Assembly (NCBI GenBank): GCA_947683625.1
Contig: CANTUR010000455.1
Location: 390,001 to 454,000, forward strand
From: Mallotus nudiflorus
Lineage: Eukaryota > Streptophyta > Magnoliopsida > Malpighiales > Euphorbiaceae
Direction of reading: 5' to 3'
DNA: 64,000 nt
This document shows positions 11,930 through 23,067 of the stretch, piece after piece (positions within the stretch are counted from its first letter, which is position 1; each line of letters opens with the position of its first letter). A program made the position numbers and the translations under genes. The notes under the pieces are model-generated. The model made no database searches. It saw only the letters and a list, made by a program, of their open reading frames with translations, and was not told the DNA's origin.

Positions 11930-12440
11930 ATTGAGAAAGGTTTCAGCTTTTGAATGGACAGAGGAATGTGAGAAAGCTTTCAAGGCTCTAAAAGACTATT
12001 TATAGTTGCCTTAAATCCTAAGTAAACCATTGCCTAGAGAAGATTTATTCATTTACTTAGCTGCGTCAAATTATACAGTGAGTGTAGTTATAGTTCAAGA
12101 AGAGGGCAACATGCAAAAATTGGTATACTATGTGAGTATAGTCCTTAATAGGTCTGAGTTAAATTATGTTGCCATTGAAAGTTATCATTTTCATTATTGA
12201 TTGTTGTGAGAAAATTTTAGGTATACCTCTTGGTACATCAGGGAAATGTGAGAAGAAATGTGCCTTTTAGACAAGCTCTCCAAATGCCTTCCACAGCTAG
12301 CAAGATAACAATATGGTCAGTGGAGATTGGTGGATATGGGTTAAAATATGAACCTAGGAAGGCTATAAAAGCACAATCTCTCCCTGATTTCATTGCGGAA
12401 TGTTATTTCAATGAAGCTAATGAGAAAAATGAGATTTGAG
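11930..12440 (+). pseudogene. Tat-type first RNase H remnant
   Basis: The segment with SAFEWTEECEKAFKALKDYL (about 11945-12003) and FIYLAASNYTVSVVIVQEEG (about 12050-12106) is the start of the RNase H domain that follows the RT thumb in Ty3/gypsy pol. A frameshift follows near 12190, and the domain's end with SLPDFIAECYF (about 12383-12415) lies in another frame. The catalytic first Asp of the usual LYLA-D/S motif is not evident. Confidence 0.7.
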
Positions 12441-12489
12441 AGGAAAAGAAGTAAACATATTGTCTATTACCTAGCACCTCTATCGAGAA

Positions 12490-12850
12490 AACTTATGAGT
12501 GAAACTTGTATGTGGATGGTTGATCTTGCTTGGAAGGAGGAGGAGGAGATGGGATAGTACTTAAAGGACCACATGGGTTTTTAGTTAAACATGCCCTTAA
12601 GTTTGCTTTTTTTTTTTTATCTCTAATAATGTCTTTGAGTATAAACCTCTTATCAATGGTTTAGAGCTAGCTAAAGCAGTTAGAGTCTTAAACTTAAAAG
12701 TTCACAGTGATTCATAACTAGTTATGAACTAGGTGGGAGGAGTATTCGAGGTGAAAGAGGAAACAATGGGTTTATACCTATAATAAGTAAGGGAGATATT
12801 GAGGAGATACGAGCAAAGGGGAGTTCTTGTGTGTGATGTACAAATTACCA
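12490..12850 (+). pseudogene. Second (archaeal-like) RNase H remnant, Tat hallmark
   Basis: The region reads LYVDG followed by a Gly-rich stretch and GIVLKGPHGFLVKHALKF (about 12550-12605). This matches the start of the extra RNase H domain that distinguishes Tat-lineage elements from other Ty3/gypsy elements. The first catalytic Asp is present in YVDG. A T-run at 12608-12620 probably caused a slippage frameshift. The acidic motif that normally follows in the NEAEYEAL block is not readable in one frame. Confidence 0.65.
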
Positions 12851-13029
12851 GATAAAAAATTCCTTGACATACTCTCTTAGTAAAATGGCAGTGTTAGGAT
12901 ATTTGTCACTCAATGATGTTCACATATAAAAACTATTATCTCTAAGTACATTTAAAACTCTTGAAATCCTTCCTGTACAGGAAAGAACATCTCAAATGGA
13001 TTAGATGACCCAGTAACTGGAAATAGGAG

Positions 13030-14218
13030 AACTTTCAAAGGACCATAAAGAAGCTCTTAAGCTATCCTTGAGAGCATCCAGATTCATATTGCTTAATAAG
13101 AAACTTTATAAAAGAGGGTATCACATGCCCCTTTTGAGATGCCTATCTGAAGAAGAAGTAAGATATATATTAAGAGAGATGCATGGAGGAGTTTGTGGGA
13201 GTCATATGGGAGGATGAGTCCTGTGTAACAAAATCACAAGGCAAGGATATTTTTGGCCCAGAATCTCTAAGGATACCTCAGAGTTTATGAAGAAATATGA
13301 TATCTGTTAAAGGTATAGTAATGTTATCCATATTCCTACTAATAATCAATTTCCCATTCTTACCCCATGGCTCTTTGCACAATAGGGAGTCAACATCTTA
13401 GGTCCATTCCCCTTAGCACCTAGATAGAAGTGCTTCATAATTCTCATTGTGTAGTATTTTACTAAATGGGTAGAGGCTAAAGCTCTAGCGATAATTATTA
13501 CCCAAAAAGCTATAAATTATCTATGGAAAAATGTAATATGCAGATTTAGGGTTCCAAAAATATTAATCTCTGATAATGGGAGATAATTCGATTGTGCCAA
13601 GTTCAAGGAGTTTATAGAAGGGCTCAATATTGATCACCATTTTAGTTTTGTATCTCACCCATAAACTAATGGGCAAGCTGAGGTGTCTAATAGAACCATT
13701 CTTTAAGGGTTAAAGAAGAGGGTTGACGGTACTAAGGGTGATTAAGTAGAGGAACTAGTTAGCATTTTATAGGCTTACAGGGAGAACCCTTACTGGGGAA
13801 AATCCATTTTTGTTAACTTATAAGACAGAGGCCATCATTCTTATGGAAGTGGGGATTCATACTTAGATGGTAAAATGTTGTGATTTGGAGAGGAATGAAG
13901 AGGAATTGAGAATAAATCTTAATCTGCTTGAAGGCTTAAAGAGGAAGCCTTAGTTAGGATAGCAGAGCAAAAGAGAAGAGCAACTAGCTAATTTGATGTT
14001 AAATTCAAATATAGACCTTTGAAAGTAGGAGATTAGGTACTGAGAAACTTAAACGTTATTGGGAGAAGAGAAGATAAGGGGAAATTATCACCTATAAGGG
14101 ATGGACCTTATATAGAAATGAGAGTCATATGTTTTGGGACCTTTTATTTGGTTGACCTTGAAGAAAACTGCCTCCCACATGCATGGAGCTCTCAACACCT
14201 AAAAAAGTACTATCAGTA
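13030..14218 (+). pseudogene. Tat-type integrase and pol tail remnant
   Basis: Integrase remnant. It has the zinc region MPLLRCLSEEEVRYILREMH (about 13119-13178) and GSHMGG, then ITRQGYFWPRISKD. The second metal-ligand pair survives only as YDIC followed by a stop. The core has VNILGPFPLAPR (first Asp replaced by Asn), then SDNGR with the second Asp (about 13571), and a TNGQAEVSNRTI block with Glu (about 13667-13702). The C-terminal tail ends with SSQHLKKYYQ at about 14218, the usual pol end in this lineage. Many stops are TAG or TAA in place of CAG or CAA. Confidence 0.8.
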
Positions 14219-15388
14219 ATGAATTATGTTTTTTGTATGGTTTTCTTTATTTTATAAGGATAATATGACCTCTTCTTTATTCTTTTTAATGAATATATTT
14301 ATGTATTCGGAGTTTGCTATTTTCTCTATTATATTCCCCCATGAATGAAAGGTACGTTAACTCTCTAGAGATAGTAAAGAAGCATTTCTTGATGGAATTT
14401 GGAAATCGTTCTATCTTGTAACTCTCTCGTGATGATAAAGAGGCATTTTTTGATGTAATGTGGTAATCCCTCTAATTTTTCAATATTAGTAGCCTCTTAA
14501 TTTCATATAATAGTAAAATCAAATGCTATAAAAACTCCCTGAAGAAAAAAAATACATTGAATTCTTAGAAATTATGAGTTAATGTCTAATCTCTCCTTTT
14601 CAACACAAAAGGACATCTCCTTAAGTGAGATGAATCAAGAAAAGAATGCATTCCTTAATCAAAATAAAGCCAAGTCTCCAGAAGTGAGACAAACATCATC
14701 CATAATATTTATGATGTACCTGCATAAGATCTCTCTTAGGAAATTCCCTGAGTCCATAATCAATATGTTGAAAATCAATCAAATCATAAGCAAAACAAGG
14801 ATATAAGAGCATATTCTTGAAAAGACTAATATACTATTTGAAATAAATCCCTTAAAGAGGTGAAATTGTTATGTATGGATAAACACACTACAAACTGTTA
14901 CACTTAAATATCCAAAAGGTTAAAGTAAAAGATATGTCCAACTAAAGAAGAATGTTGAACTACATCACTATTCATCTAAAAGCTCTCAAGCTTTGTGACC
15001 TCTGTGGGGGGAGGAAGAGAGAACAACATCCTTCTCCTTACTCTCTTTAGGATATTGAGCGACCTCTTGAGATCCAGCCTCGCTGGCAAGAAGAGCTAAC
15101 ATCTTTGGAATAGTGGTAGGCACACTAGAGTCAATAGGGGCACTAGAGTCAGAGTTGGGCCTTTTCTCTCTAGGCTGATCCTCCTCTTCATCATTATCTG
15201 AATCTTCTCCAATATAGCCTCAAAATTAGAGAAATCCTAATTAGGAAAATTCTTTTCAAGATTCTTTAATAAAGTAATCCACCTAGTAGTGTAGTAGTCC
15301 GTAGTATAGGAGGTAATCTCCTCACTATATTCATAAGATTTCTTAAAATCTTCAATAGCTCTCTCTTAGTGGCTTTTCAGACAGCAAC
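14219..15388 (+). other. Non-coding 3' region of Tat element with short repeats
   Basis: This holds the spacer between pol and an antisense ORF set. Two imperfect copies of a 64-bp unit (taactctct...gataaagaggcatttcttgatg) start at about 14355 and 14419. Related pieces with 'tctcc..gtgaga' wording recur at 14600-14700. A similar cassette repeat follows pol in the larger Ogre-like element (33060-33640). No coding region is supported between 14860 and 15388. Confidence 0.5.
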
Positions 15389-17214
15389 TTATTTCTCACC
15401 CTCTTTATTGAGCAAGTCCTTCTTTAACCAGAGGACCTCTTGGCACATTTTTGAGTTAAGCTCATTAGATTGCTTATGCTTAAATTCCAAATGGACAATG
15501 GCTTTCTTCAGCTCCTCAAGATAGTCAAATAATTTAGTACAATCATCTTTACGATTCTCAATCTTTACCTTTAAAGTGCAGTTCTCATAAAAAAATTTAT
15601 TGACTTCTTTTTGAAAAGACATGGTCTTTTACTCCAAATAATGTAAAGTTCTAGAAAGCTAGATTCAATAAGCAAAACAAATAAATTAAATATGGATGAA
15701 GGAAAAACATTAGAAGATAAAAGAAAGAAATGGAGTGATACCCTACTAATTGGGCACTACAGGTCAATCGAATATGCAAGGAGGAACCACTTGTATCCTA
15801 GTTGAGAACATGCTCGTTAGAGCTAATGTAGAGAGTGCAGAGAAGTCCGAAATATGCAATGCCTTGAAGAGAAAATCCCACTCCAAGGTGCCTATTGATT
15901 AAGAGAGAGACGAGTTTTTTAATGGGAGTGTTGGGAGTAACATCAAACATAAGGTTGTTGTAAAGATAAACTTTATGAACATTTTCCCTCTTGAGCACAT
16001 TATTCCTCCCAGAGAGTCTAGCCATAGCCTCCTCAATGGTCAGAACCCTAGACCTCTTAGGATTCTTCAGACAGGATTTCTTATCCTCTCCCTCAGAACT
16101 AGACTTAGCAATCACATCGATTGGTTCAGAAAGTACCTTTTTTCCTTTCTTCTTATAGGTGGGGAGAGGAGCTTTTTTTTCCTCTGATCTACCTCTATTG
16201 TAAAGGAATCCTTTATCACCACCGTAATAGCCTTTTGTGGAGTCATTACATTAGAATAAAGCTTAGTCTGTTTTTCCCTAGAGACATCTGAGTCTTTAGC
16301 TGCAATAAAATTTTCCCTAAAGATAGTCGATTCTCGTTCACTCTTGATTTTTGCCATATGCATAACATTTGCAGGAGACAGTTTAACTTTCACCTCTTTA
16401 GAGGACACCATAGTATGTTGGTGAACTCGATAAAAATAATGCATTCTTTAAAACAAAAATATTAGCATTAAACTTTCTTTAAAAAAATAAAACCAATATA
16501 AAAATAACACAACCTACTCGAATCCTTTAAAGGGTGACCTATTATGATGCTTTGAATATCATAAACCTTGCCCTCTCTCACAATCATCTCAAAATTAAAT
16601 TTTTCCTTATTAGTAAGCCTAGGCAATTATCTCACTTCTTTAGGAGCCTCTTGCTAATCTAAATTAAAATCCCATTCATTCAATTGACTGTTTTCCCTTA
16701 ACCTAGCCACTAGAAACTTATTCCTCTAAGATTTATTGAAATCACGAGAGTTTCTAAAGAGCACCAATTTTGGACGAGCATTGAATGTGCTAAACCCACT
16801 CGGCAACCTCTTGTTCTTGAAGAAATGCCTGAATAAGTTAATAGTAAGGGAAATCCCTAACTTTTCACATAACATATGAAAAGTGGATATCACCAGAATC
16901 TCATGAGGAGTCATAAACCTAAGGAACCTATGGTAAAAATTAAAAATCTCTACATAAAAAGGAGAAGGAGGGAGGTTTAACCCAAACTCTATTTGCTTTA
17001 TAAAGAAGGTCGTCTCTCGATTATCCATTTGAGCATCTATTAATTCATTGAAAACCTCAGGAACCCACACCCTCTCCTTCATTAAATGAACTTTAATATG
17101 AATGGCCTTATTATCATAAGGCTGATCTGCTAAAGCTTTTATTAAATGCTTCAAAGTAGCATTGAAGATAAACTTATCTAACTCCATTTCTTTACTTATG
17201 ATTATGTGCAACAA
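15389..17214 (-). pseudogene. Antisense accessory ORF with Transposase_28-like region
   Basis: A minus-strand gene remnant lies behind the Tat pol. The 5' part (17214-16726) is open for 162 codons. The better start may be the inner Met at 17187 (MELDKF). Its middle contains FGLNLPPSPFYVEIFNFYHR, then a helical stretch and NLFRHFFKNKRLPSG. These resemble the family known as 'putative gypsy type transposon' (Pfam Transposase_28), which I recognise by pattern only. Then come broken frames (16444-16112, 16115-15798) and a Lys/Glu-rich coiled coil of 77 codons (15622-15389). Antisense extra ORFs between pol and the 3' LTR are a known feature of Tat-lineage elements. Function is unknown. Confidence 0.6.
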
Positions 17215-18001
17215 GAAGAGAAAACAAAGAAGAGAAAATAAGGAGAAGAGAGAGAATCATACCTCTTCCACTCAAATAAAGCTCACCCTGAAACCCTAAA
17301 AAGGATGTCCCTATGTGGAACCCTATTCCACTCAAGCCATCAGCCTATTTTAACTTGTTGACCTACCAACTAGGACTTCCCCATATGGAAGAAGCCCCTT
17401 TTCTATCCTTTAAGCAAACTCCACTAACTCTCAGGATAATTCCTATCACCTGAGAGAGAAATTAAGCATTGTTCTGACATGCATTAAATGCATGTCATTC
17501 AGGGTCCTTTTATGTTGACAAAAAGCAGATCTCATGTGCACTAATGCCTATTGCAGCACCATGCCTCCTGACCAATCAAATCATACTTTTTCACCTACTC
17601 TATGCATAAATAAGAGGAGAAAGGAGGAGAAAAGGGTATTCTTCTTCTTCTATTATATTTCTTTCTTCTTTTCTATTAATTTTTCTTTACTACTTCGCAC
17701 ACAATCATAACAAAGCTCCCATTTTCTCGTTCTTTCTTTTCTTCCCTTTTTTTCTTTTCTTCTTTCATGAAACTTCAAGCTTATTTTCACTATGCTCTTT
17801 CTTAAATCTTCCCTAACTTGATTGTTGGAGAGGTTTTGGAACCTCCAAAACCTTTTGACCATAGCCTATTATCTGAGTGTACGAATTCTAATGCAGAGCT
17901 GGAGCTTGAGATCTAAAGTGCCTGCCTTAGTTATGTACAATTATTAACTCTCTATGAAATTTATAATATGTGGGATTATTAGTTGAAATTAATTAACTTC
18001 A
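17215..18001. other. Probable 3' end or LTR of Tat element, no gene
   Basis: This stretch contains the purine-rich upstream region of the antisense ORF (17215-17260), then sequence with a + strand TATA-like element (gcataaataagagg, about 17603-17616) followed by long CT-rich tracts (17640-17770). That could be LTR promoter and leader sequence of the truncated Tat element. There is no second LTR to compare with, so its limits are unknown. The lysine/arginine-rich minus-strand frame at 17653-17862 is a by-product of the CT-rich tract. Confidence 0.35.
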
Positions 18002-18365
18002 GTGTTAATAACAAATAGGTAACTATGGTATATAATTACCATATAATTATAGAATTGAAAACAAGTGTTTTTGGTTTGCTACTAGGAGTACAACTATGCC
18101 ATTTTTTCTTTCTAAAAACAAAACCAGAAAGAAAATGGCAATTTTTTTTTTTTACTTTCGAAGAGAAAGGAAATAACAGGTTCTGAAACTGACGGTAATG
18201 CTTAATTATTAGGTTATACCATTTTTCAAAAGGAAAGGAATTAAAATTGATGCGAAAACGAAAAATGGTGTAATTGTAGTAGGAAACTAAAAGGCATTTT
18301 TTTGAAGTTATATAATCATGTGCTACTCATGTGCCATAATATAATTAACTAGAGTTAATATACTA
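18002..18365. mobile_element. MITE-like element with long imperfect terminal inverted repeats
   Basis: The two arms are imperfect inverted repeats. The clearest core is tgctactaggagtacaacta at about 18078 against the reverse complement of tgtaattgtagtaggaaac at about 18273-18291. Similarity of the arms extends outward over about 80-100 bp. The centre is AT-rich with no ORF. A second copy lies at 54970-57510, where a solo LTR splits it. Long arms suggest a Mutator-type MITE, but a target duplication was not identified. Confidence 0.55.
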
Positions 18366-18736
18366 TACAATAGGAAGATGTAGAATGATTCAAACGTTAA
18401 TATACTGTACACTATGGATATAGTCTTCTATTTTTAAATCGGGTCATTTTATAGTGTCATGATAACATGGTATCATCATTTGTTTTTACCTATAATAGTA
18501 GGTTGAATAGATAATCATGTAAGAAAAAATATAAATTTTTAACTTAATTCGTCTAATAAAAGTTATAATTTTAACTTCTTAAGTATGTAAAAAATATTCA
18601 CTATGAAAATGACAAATTTATATAATAGAAGAGGTAAAAAATTTTATTTTACCAATATATGTCATATATTCTATTCTATATACATAAAAATGTATAAGAG
18701 CTAAAAATTTTGGAAATTGCTATTTTTAATTATGTA

Positions 18737-18738
<2 letters not shown>

Positions 18739-18771
<33 letters not shown>

Positions 18772-18772
18772 T
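18739..18772. repeat. (TA)n then (CA)n microsatellite
   Basis: An alternating TA run passes directly into an ACAC run. It is compound simple-sequence DNA in an AT-rich intergenic stretch. Confidence 0.9.
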
Positions 18773-18884
18773 TAGTAAACAACCACGTGTTTTATACGTG
18801 AATAAAAAATTTATTAGACTCATGATATATTGTAAATAAACAATTAATTTTTTATTATTATTAAATAAAAATAATAAAAATATT

Positions 18885-19556
18885 ATTTATATAACAATTT
18901 GATATTAACTTAATATAATTCATTACAATTTTTATAAATCTTTTATTTAAATAATTATATGATATTTCTACAATATTTTTTGTAATTAATTTTTCTCAAC
19001 TCTAAAACTAATTTCATATAGAAAAAAAATATTATGGTCATAATTAATCATAAGATAATGAAAAATCATTAGTTATTTTTAATAAAAATTTAAAAATCAT
19101 AAAAATTTTATTCTCTTTATATAATAAATTTAAAATATTACAACCCATTAAACTTATAATTTATTCCAATTTTAGTAAATTTTTTCTTTGAGCTATGACA
19201 CTTTATTTCTTCAATACTTTTAATATTAATACTTTTATTTACTCATTTATATTGCAATTTGATATTAACTTAATATAGTTATAATTTATTGCAACTTTTA
19301 TAAATCTTTTATTTAAATAATTATATGGTATTCCTTCAACTTTTTTTGTAATTAATTTTTCTCAACTCTAGTACTAATTTCATATAGAAAAAAATCTTAT
19401 GGTCATAATTAATTATAAGATAATAAAAAATTATAGTTTATTTTTTAATAAGAAAATTAAATTTATAATTTATTATAATTTTAGTAAATTTTTTATTCGA
19501 GTTATGACACTTCATTTCTTCAATATTTTTAATATTAATAATTTTATTTACTCAAA
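18885..19556 (+). repeat. Tandem duplication of a 300-350 bp AT-rich unit
   Basis: Two consecutive copies, the first starting with caatttgatattaacttaat near 18894 and the second with the same words near 19256. Both contain the ordered landmarks tctcaactcta, catatagaaaaaa, atggtcataatt and gagttatgacactt (ctatgacactt in copy one). Copy two is about 50 bp shorter because of an internal deletion. Confidence 0.8.
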
Positions 19557-19639
19557 AATTAATTTAATGTAATTTTTTAAGTTCAACTAATAATTAAATG
19601 ATAAATATTAATTAATTTAATTAATATTAAATTAGGTTA

Positions 19640-19985
19640 ACAAAATATAAGTTAACCTAATTAAAATATGAAACATACTTTCAATTATATTAGAATTACA
19701 TTTTAATTAAATTATTTTTTATAAAAGATAAAAGAAAAGTTAATCTAATTAGAATAGACACTTTTAGTTAAATTAGAATTTTTATTAGAGATAAGATTGT
19801 AATCTAATTAAAATAGGAAACATACTTTCAATTAAATTAGAATTATATTTTAGTTAATTTAATTTTCATTAGAAATAAAATAGAAGTTAGCCTAAATAAA
19901 ATAGGAAATAGAATTTCAATAAAATTAAAATTATATTTTAATTATTTTAATTTTACTTTTATTAGTAAATGATTAAATAATTTAA
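19640..19985 (+). repeat. Degenerate tandem repeat, about 60-100 bp units
   Basis: At least four imperfect units built from taacctaattaaaatagga, then aacatactttcaattaaatt and agaattatattttaatt. The units are visible at about 19650, 19740, 19800 and 19885. Lengths vary by indels. Confidence 0.6.
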
Positions 19986-21384
19986 TTTTTATATAATATA
20001 TATATATATATATAGTTTTTCATATTAAAAATTGCTCTAATATTATATTATTTTTATTAATAGGGAAATTTTATAATTTAGATATTGATGGATTGTATAT
20101 TAGGAGTCGTCTTTCTCTTTTAAATTATATGGAAATAAAATAACGGCGGTAGAATTCAAACTATACACTTCAAAATGTTTTTAGAGAGAAGTCATCATCT
20201 GATTACTTTCTTATTGACACATTATATTATGGGGTAATTTACTAACACCTCATAATACCTCATAATGTTTGATTTTATTGCCTATTTCCCTCTTCCTTTA
20301 ACTTAATATCCCTTTAGGTTTTTGGTAAAAATATCAAACTATAGAGATATTTAGTTAGTAGAAGGAAGAAATAGTATATTATTTGATTTTAAAACATATA
20401 AAAATGAATTAATGAGTTTGATCAAATTTAGAAAGTGATTGTAATTTACCCTAGACTATGAAATAGGCATGGTGCCAATTAATTAATATTTGTAGCGTAT
20501 TATTCTGTTTTTCCTTGTTTATACTTAATACTTATTCTCTCTCGACAGAATAGACATATAATTGAAATAGTAATGGAAGTAAAGACTAGCAATACAATAT
20601 GGTTCATAAATTAGCATAAATGGGGTCACTTGAATTGGCTAAGACAATGAAGCCACACCATTAATGGGGAGTTGTAATGATGTTTTGATATCATACTCAG
20701 TAGATGTATTAATTCCAACAACAACAACAGCTCATCTGCCATTTTGTAATATAACTCCCCAAACTCTCAATTAAATGCTATACTTCTACTTACAAAACAT
20801 CCACTTCCCCAATTTGCTAATCTCCTAATCTATAAAATAATGCATATAGTTTAGTATTTTTTACAATTTAATCATTTACTTTTAATTTTGGTAATTTTAT
20901 ACATAGTTTTTTTTTTCAAATCTATACACTAGCTAAAAATCTGGTGAAAATTTGTTAATGTGGTCACCTGAAAAATTAGAGTTGATCTATATATGCGCCA
21001 CGTCAAACTGCATAACTTCATGGGGTGTTTATTTTAGCTATTGGGAACTGTTAGTTGTTCACTTCCCAACAGCTAGAAAAAACATGTTTGGTTAATGGTT
21101 TTAAAAAGGATCTAGTAGTTGTTAGATACTCAAACAACACTAGTTCATAAAAGCTCTAATTTGTAGCTTTTCACCAATAGCTCTTGTTTTTAAAATTATA
21201 TTTACTATATTATCATTACCTTTTTAAATTTAACTAATTATCATTACTTAATAAATTATTATTTCAATAATTATTAAAAATATTAATATTATAGTTATTC
21301 AAAATAATAACCACACAAATAAAAATATAAAAAATTATATTAATATGTAATAACCCTTAATTTATTTATAAAAAATAATTATCA

Positions 21385-21690
21385 AGTACTGTTGATGTTG
21401 GGTTGTTGTGTTATTGATGAACTATTGATTTGTAGTTGATGTGCTTCATATTGGTTATCCAGTTGTTGATGTTGATGTTCAGTTGTTGTCATTGATGTTG
21501 GGTTGTTGATGAGTTGATAAATCGTTAATATTTTGTTAATGAGTTGATGAGTCGTTGTTGTGTTGTTGATGAGTTATTGCTCTGTGGTTGATGTTGGATT
21601 GTTGTATCGTTGTTGGGTTATTGTTGTCGAGTTATTGTTGGGTTGTTGTCGAGTTATTGCAGTATTGTTGTGAGGTTATTGTATAATGTT
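21385..21690 (+). repeat. GTTGTTGATG-type minisatellite
   Basis: About 300 bp of imperfect repeats of gttgttgatgttgggttgttg and gttgatgagttattg. The strand is strongly biased to G and T (few C, moderate A). A 119-codon frame starting at 21610 is partly formed by the repeat and shows no protein-like features. Confidence 0.75.
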
Positions 21691-22983
21691 AACTTATTAA
21701 ATACATTTATCTCAAGCCTCAAAGTGGAAGTGGCAAACATAAATTTTACCAAAAACACAAGGACTAAAGTGGTCATTTTTCATCTTTCTTTTCATTTTAT
21801 AGCTTACGTATGTGAAAGTTCTATAGAAGCGCCTGTACTCCTTGGATTGTCACTGTACTACTTGAATTTTTTCCATTTTCGTTCACCAATCAAACAACTT
21901 CTGATTAACCTAAAATTTGATACCCAACTATTTTTCGACATCCTCTACACGCTAGTGGTGTTCATTTGAACATATTCAATTCGTAAATTTCCCTATTTTA
22001 ATTGTAAATTTCTACTTAAGGTATATGAAGTTGGATTTTTATTTCTTTGTCAATTAGTGAAGACTAATATTTTTACTTCATTCCCTACTATCTCAAGAGT
22101 CTTTTGACACTAATCTTGTATCCAATCTTCATTAGTGAAATATTTGGTAAACTTTTTAGGTATTTTCCCTTTGATTTTTAGATCTTTTTATTCTATAAGC
22201 ATTTTGGTGTGTTTGAGGGTTCATGTGTTTTATAAATTATAGGGAACATGTTCGTATGAATTGTTGGGTTTAATGTTGTGTTTTCCGGTGAGAATCTAAT
22301 GCATATTACTTGGATTCTGATGATGAACAATAACTAGCCCGAAAAAATTCTAAGTTATTTTTATTGAATATAGTATATTGTGGTTATCATTTCGTGTAAC
22401 TAGATTGAAGTCCAATTCCTTATGGATTTTGCTATGAAAATTCTGGATTGATTATGGGGAAATTGCAAATTTTCATTTTAAAAATCATTTCAGCATCAAA
22501 ATTAACCATTTTGGTGTTTTTAAGGCTATTTTTATCATTTCTGGAATTTTATAATTTTTCCAAGATTTTTAGGAATTTATTTAAAGTTATTTATTAAATG
22601 AAATATTTTCTATATATCTTTTAAGCATTTGGGAATAAGAGGTGTAAAGCAAAGACAACCGAGGATAAGTCCGCCAACATGCTCTACCTATGAGTTAATT
22701 TTATAAAATGTGTGCTGAAAATATTTAAATTAGAATTTTCATGTGGTTAATATAATATTTAAGTTGATTGTATGAATATATGTTTTGCCACATGCATGAT
22801 TATTATTTTATTATCATGAAAAATATTTGGAAAAGACGCTTTAGTGAAATTTATTTTATCTGTTTTATTTATTTAAATCATTATGATATAAATTGATTTG
22901 GAAAAATGGTAGAACATGCTACCTGATGGGTGTCATCAGGATTGTGTGTGCACCAGAATTGATTGTGAAGTGGCCATTGATTT

Positions 22984-23067
22984 GTTGATTGTGAACCCTA
23001 GTTGAGTAAGTCTTTCTAGGTAAGAATATGGATTGTGAGCCCTGGTTGAGTAAGTCTCTCTAGCAAG
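22984..23067 (+). repeat. Minisatellite units left of the Ogre-like insertion
   Basis: Two units of the form ttgtgaaccctagttgagta agtctttctagg, each about 45-50 bp. The series continues at 39854-40010 on the other side of the 16.8-kb insertion. Confidence 0.75.
23063..23067 (+). other. Target-site duplication, left copy (gcaag)
   Basis: Five bases, gcaag, directly before the TG of the 5' LTR. An identical gcaag follows the CA of the 3' LTR at 39849-39853. Five-base duplications are the rule for Ty3/gypsy integrases. Confidence 0.9.

Larger units (their letters stand above)
18366..21384. other. AT-rich intergenic DNA with tandem duplications
   Basis: Three kilobases without a supportable gene. 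It contains a (TA)n/(CA)n microsatellite at 18739-18772, a tandem duplication at about 18885-19556, a roughly 90-bp repeat family at 19640-19985 and a short (TA)n at 19999-20012. Around 21020-21190 is a segment (ggggtgtttattttagctattgg) with the flavour of a hAT-type MITE, but its ends were not defined. Confidence 0.6.
21691..23067 (+). other. Left part of the repeat interrupted by the Ogre-like element
   Basis: AT-rich non-coding DNA. The right end carries two units of a 45-50 bp minisatellite (22984-23067), and the same wording resumes after the Ogre-like element at 39854. The host sequence is therefore a repeat, probably an LTR of a gypsy element of the kind seen at 5143-8092 in minus orientation, because 40380-40570 shares words with both LTR-like copies there (for example cagaggaaact against cagaggagact). 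No coding domain is seen. Confidence 0.45.

Noticed and set aside
21020..21190. hAT-type MITE
   Set aside because: The left end resembles known plant MITE starts (ggggtgttta...), but I could not find a matching right terminal repeat or target duplication.
21610..21969. 119-codon open frame
   Set aside because: Its first part is made of the GTTG minisatellite and the rest shows no domain, codon bias or neighbours suggesting a gene.
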